Positions 61,055 to 64,000 of a DNA stretch of 64,000 bases are shown in pieces. Origin of the DNA: Tellurirhabdus bombi. Its GTDB lineage: Bacteria; Bacteroidota; Bacteroidia; Cytophagales; Spirosomataceae. Where the stretch lies: positions 1,562,001 through 1,626,000 of the forward strand of contig NZ_CP090557.1 of the NCBI RefSeq assembly GCF_021484805.1. The letters run 5' to 3'. Position 1 is the stretch's first letter. Every line of letters begins with the position of its first letter. The position numbers and the translations under genes were made by a program. Under the pieces are notes generated by a model that searched no databases, was not told where the DNA came from, and was given only the letters and a program-made list of their open reading frames with translations.

Positions 61055-62338
61055 ATGCATAGTAATTTTCTTAGTTTCTTACTGATTCACAAGAGGTTTA
61101 AGCATTTCTGCAATTCGCTGGTAATAGCGTTGTCTTTGCTATTTGGAAGTTACTCGATAATGGCTCAAGACGCAGCCGCACCAGCTGGTGGTGGCGCTGA
61201 TGTAGAGAAAGGCAAGCAACTATTTACCAACCAGTGTCAGCAGTGCCATGCTGTGACAGATGAGAAGGTGATAGGCCCGGGGTTGAAAGACATCACCAAA
61301 CGCCGGGATGAAGCGTGGTTAATTAAGTGGATTCATAACCCACAAGCAGTTATTTCAAGCGGAGACGCATATGCTGTAGCGTTGTATAACCAATACCAAC
61401 CTACAATTATGCAAAGTTTTCCGGACCTTTCGGAAGACGATATCCGTGGTATCCTTGCTTACATTGAATCTGCTGGTCAACCTGCTGTCGAGGCTGCACC
61501 TACGGGTAGCGCAGCTGCAACTGCAGGCGCCGCTCCTGCTGCCAGCAACGAAAGCCCATCCGGTCTATTTACTTTTGTGCTTGTTGCTCTACTGGTAGTT
61601 ATGTTACTCGTTCTGGGTGTACTACTAGTTATTGTTACCATTTTGTCTAAAGCCGTTGGTGGACAACCGGCAGCTGGCCAAGAAGGTACTTCGTTCGTTA
61701 CAGGCCTCCGTAAAAATCTGGCGGCAGCTGCTGGGAACAGCACGCTTCGGTCAATTGTTATCTGGCTTTTTGTTTTTATCGTTGTAAAACAGACGGTGGA
61801 TGGTGCGTATAGTGTCGGCGTTCAGCAAGGCTATGCACCAAAGCAACCTATTGCTTTCTCGCACAAGTTACATGCTGGCCAATACCAGATCGACTGTAAC
61901 TATTGTCACGTTGGTGTGAACAAAGGAAAGTCAGCTACTATTCCTTCTGCTAACATCTGTATGAATTGCCACGGCGTGATTAAAAAAGAATCACCGGAAA
62001 TTCAGAAAATTTATCAGGCTATTGAGTCTGATACGCCCGTTGAGTGGATTCGTGTTCACAATTTGCCTGACTTGGCTTACTTCAATCACGCACAACACGT
62101 GAATGTTGGTGGTGTACAATGCCAGTCTTGTCACGGAGAAGTGGAAACAATGGAAGTAATGGAGCAGCGCTCTTCACTGACGATGGGGTGGTGTATTGAC
62201 TGCCACCGTAAAACAGAAGTGAACACAAAAGGCAATGCTTATTACGACAAGTTAGTAGCACTCCACAACAAAAGCTCGAAAGAACCTTTACGTGTTGCAA
62301 ACATCGGTGGTCTGGAGTGTTCAAAATGCCACTATTAA
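61055..62338 (+). CDS. actA: Alternative complex III cytochrome c subunit (mono-heme plus pentaheme)
   Basis: A 427-residue c-type cytochrome, first gene of an alternative complex III, the quinol-cytochrome c oxidoreductase of Bacteroidota. A signal peptide (cleavage near IMAQ/DAAA) is followed by a mono-heme domain with CQQCH (61-65). An Ala-rich linker, two transmembrane helices (about 170-198 and 231-250) and a pentaheme domain come next, with CXXCH at 281, 302, 356, 380 and 422. The two helices put both heme domains on the periplasmic side. Six hemes in one chain suggest that an ActE-like domain is joined to ActA. The actB gene follows by 48 nt. Confidence 0.88.
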   Translation: MHSNFLSFLLIHKRFKHFCNSLVIALSLLFGSYSIMAQDAAAPAGGGADVEKGKQLFTNQCQQCHAVTDEKVIGPGLKDITKRRDEAWLIKWIHNPQAVISSGDAYAVALYNQYQPTIMQSFPDLSEDDIRGILAYIESAGQPAVEAAPTGSAAATAGAAPAASNESPSGLFTFVLVALLVVMLLVLGVLLVIVTILSKAVGGQPAAGQEGTSFVTGLRKNLAAAAGNSTLRSIVIWLFVFIVVKQTVDGAYSVGVQQGYAPKQPIAFSHKLHAGQYQIDCNYCHVGVNKGKSATIPSANICMNCHGVIKKESPEIQKIYQAIESDTPVEWIRVHNLPDLAYFNHAQHVNVGGVQCQSCHGEVETMEVMEQRSSLTMGWCIDCHRKTEVNTKGNAYYDKLVALHNKSSKEPLRVANIGGLECSKCHY

Positions 62339-62386
62339 TCCAAGCTTGAACCATTCATAATTGATTGATCTGATTATCAGGCCTAT

Positions 62387-64000
62387 ATGGAAAATACTAC
62401 AAAACGGTATTGGAGAGGACTTGAAGAACTGCGGAACGAAGAATCGTTTGTAAAGAACGCACATAAAGAGTTTTCTGATACCAATCTTGATAAACCTGCC
62501 GAATCTGAAAGCATTGTCGACGGAATCGGTAGTGATCGTCGGGATTTCTTAAAAGTACTGGGTTTTGGTATGGCTGCTGTTTCTTTGGCTGCCTGCGATG
62601 CGCCCGTAAGAAAAGCAATACCTTATATTAATAAGCCGGAAACTATATTTCCGGGAATTGCTGATTACTATGCTTCTACTTATAGTGAAGGTGGTGATTA
62701 TGTGCCTGTTTTGGTGAAAACCCGTGAAGGACGACCCATCAAAATTGAAGGGAACACTTCATCAACAATTACTAAAGGAGGAACTTCAGCTCGGGTTCAG
62801 GCGTCTGTATTGTCATTGTACGATATTGATAAACTAAAAGGACCTAAACGCGGCGAAGCTGATATTGACTGGAATACGGCGGATAAAGACATTTTGGCAT
62901 TGCTTCAGCGGGGCGGCGCTATTCGAATCGTTTCTCCAACGATTTTGAGTCCTTCTACAAAAGCCGTTATTGCCTCATTTATTGCTAAATATCCAACAGC
63001 TACTCACATTCAGTACGATGCTAACTCAGTATCTGGGCTGATTCAGGCTAACCAGCTATCATTCAATCAGGCAGTTGTGCCTTCTTATGATTTTAGCAAA
63101 GCCAGAACGATTGTAAGCATTGGAGCTGATTTCTTAGGAACTTGGATTGCTCCTTTGGAGTATACAGATCAATACGTAGCAACTCGTAAAGTAGGTGCTA
63201 ATGCTGGTAACAGAACTGATATGTCAAGACATTATCAGTTTGAGACGGGCTTGTCCATGACGGGCTCGAACGCCGATTACCGGTCTGCTATCAAACCTTC
63301 ACAAGAAGGTTTAGTTGTGGCTAGCCTCTATAATAAAGTTGCTGCGAAGTTAGGTGGTGCTGCTATCAGCGCACCTGCTATTGACATTCCTTACTTAGAC
63401 AAAGCAGCCACTGATCTAGCGGCCTCTCGGGGTGCTTCATTGGTTGTATCAGGTTCAAATGATCCAAACGTCCAAGTACTTGTTAATGCACTGAATAGTC
63501 TGCTCAACAGCTATGGGTCTACCATTGACCTGAACCGTCCGGCTTATTATCGTCAAGGGAATGATGCTGCAATGAACCGGTTCGTTGACGAAGTTAAGGG
63601 TGGACAAGTTCAGGGGGTTATTTTCTACGGAGCTAATCCCGTATATGATCACCCACGGGGTACAGAATTAAAAGATGCCTTATCACGAGTAGCCTTATCT
63701 GTATCTTTTTCAGATCGGGCTGACGAGACTGCATCACTTTGTAAATATATTTGCCCTACACCGCATTATCTGGAGTCTTGGGATGATGCTTCGCCAAAAG
63801 CAGGTTTTTATAGCCTGACACAGCCAACCATTAATTTGATTTTCAAAACTCGTCAACCACAAGTTTCTTTGTTGAAATGGGCTGGTCTGAACACGAGTTA
63901 TGAAGCTCAAATTAAGAATTACTGGCGTTCAACGGTTTATCCGCAGGCAGGTAGCAGCCTTTCATTTGAACAATTTTGGGTTCAAGCACTGCATGAAGGT
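62387..64000 (+). CDS. actB: Alternative complex III molybdopterin-like/Fe-S subunit, partial
   Basis: The first 538 codons of a protein that runs past the window end without a stop. The N terminus carries a twin-arginine motif R51-R52 in DRRDFLKVLGFG, then a hydrophobic stretch and the lipobox LAAC with C70. After that comes a molybdopterin-oxidoreductase-like region (LVKTREGRPIKIEGN, IVSIGADFLGTWIAP, GVIFYGANPVYDHP). ActB of alternative complex III has this domain, without functional Mo cofactor, plus an Fe-S domain in the missing part. It is the expected partner of actA. The start at 62387 (ATG) was chosen since it leads directly into the Tat region. Confidence 0.85.
   Translation, partial: MENTTKRYWRGLEELRNEESFVKNAHKEFSDTNLDKPAESESIVDGIGSDRRDFLKVLGFGMAAVSLAACDAPVRKAIPYINKPETIFPGIADYYASTYSEGGDYVPVLVKTREGRPIKIEGNTSSTITKGGTSARVQASVLSLYDIDKLKGPKRGEADIDWNTADKDILALLQRGGAIRIVSPTILSPSTKAVIASFIAKYPTATHIQYDANSVSGLIQANQLSFNQAVVPSYDFSKARTIVSIGADFLGTWIAPLEYTDQYVATRKVGANAGNRTDMSRHYQFETGLSMTGSNADYRSAIKPSQEGLVVASLYNKVAAKLGGAAISAPAIDIPYLDKAATDLAASRGASLVVSGSNDPNVQVLVNALNSLLNSYGSTIDLNRPAYYRQGNDAAMNRFVDEVKGGQVQGVIFYGANPVYDHPRGTELKDALSRVALSVSFSDRADETASLCKYICPTPHYLESWDDASPKAGFYSLTQPTINLIFKTRQPQVSLLKWAGLNTSYEAQIKNYWRSTVYPQAGSSLSFEQFWVQALHEG

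Noticed and set aside
62387-64000. actB as a broken gene, since no stop is seen
   Set aside because: The frame stays open to the window edge with conserved motifs throughout, so it is simply cut by the window.

Overview
The window looks like chromosomal DNA of a Bacteroidota, most likely a Cytophagales bacterium (a Spirosoma-like genus is my guess, not proven). The evidence is the gene content: TonB-dependent receptors with carboxypeptidase-regulatory-like plug extensions, an OmpA-family porin, a sodium/sugar symporter beside a GH43 enzyme, alternative complex III (ActA/ActB), a zinc-ligand-free Tgt and a plsX-fabH-efp-accB-accC block. Two promoters also fit the Bacteroidota pattern TTTG, 19 nt, TAnnTTTG exactly (OmpA gene, actA), and a third fits it with TTG and 20 nt (tRNA-Asn).

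Region 1 (about 0.1-0.6 kb) holds a secreted thioredoxin-like protein and a strong terminator. Region 2 (0.76-23.9 kb) is one long rightward surface-polysaccharide locus. It runs: nucleotide-sugar dehydrogenase, Wza-like export protein, Wzc-like co-polymerase/tyrosine kinase, glycosyltransferases, Wzx flippase, Wzy-like polymerase, more glycosyltransferases, AsnB-type amidotransferase, FkbM methyltransferase, two-domain dehydrogenase/oxidoreductase, heparinase II/III-like protein, WbuB-like transferase, PglC-like phosphoglycosyl transferase, PglD-like acetyltransferase and PglE-like aminotransferase. The middle (about 5.3-16.2 kb) is much more AT-rich than its flanks, as expected for the variable core of such loci. 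The genes suggest a Wzx/Wzy-type glycan started on a bacillosamine-like sugar and containing a uronic acid that may be amidated. The locus ends in a 46-bp perfect palindrome acting as a two-way terminator.

Region 3 (24-29.3 kb) has an OmpA protein, tgt, a membrane glycosyltransferase, rsmG, a small PH-like protein and tRNA-Asn. Region 4 (29.4-41.4 kb) is for the envelope and nutrient uptake: a glycerophosphodiester phosphodiesterase, a large Oar-like TonB receptor, a 0.9-kb gap with a phased direct-repeat array, a second outer-membrane barrel protein, a serine hydrolase, a sugar symporter and a GH43 enzyme. Region 5 (41.5-47.2 kb, leftward) is the fatty-acid and translation block yceD-rpmF-plsX-fabH-efp-accB-accC, with structured intercistronic gaps.

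Region 6 (47.4-60.8 kb) carries a TrpD2-like protein, hpt, a TPR protein, an Lrp regulator, a GHL10 hydrolase, the leftward set GDPD-GH3-ispH, OmpH, smpB, an HNH nuclease, rpsA and tRNA-Cys. Region 7 (61.0-64.0 kb) starts an alternative complex III operon: actA, then actB cut by the window end. No insertion sequence, integrase, CRISPR array or rRNA gene was found. Starts were moved from the longest open frame to an internal ATG wherever that gave a clean signal peptide or a family-typical N terminus.
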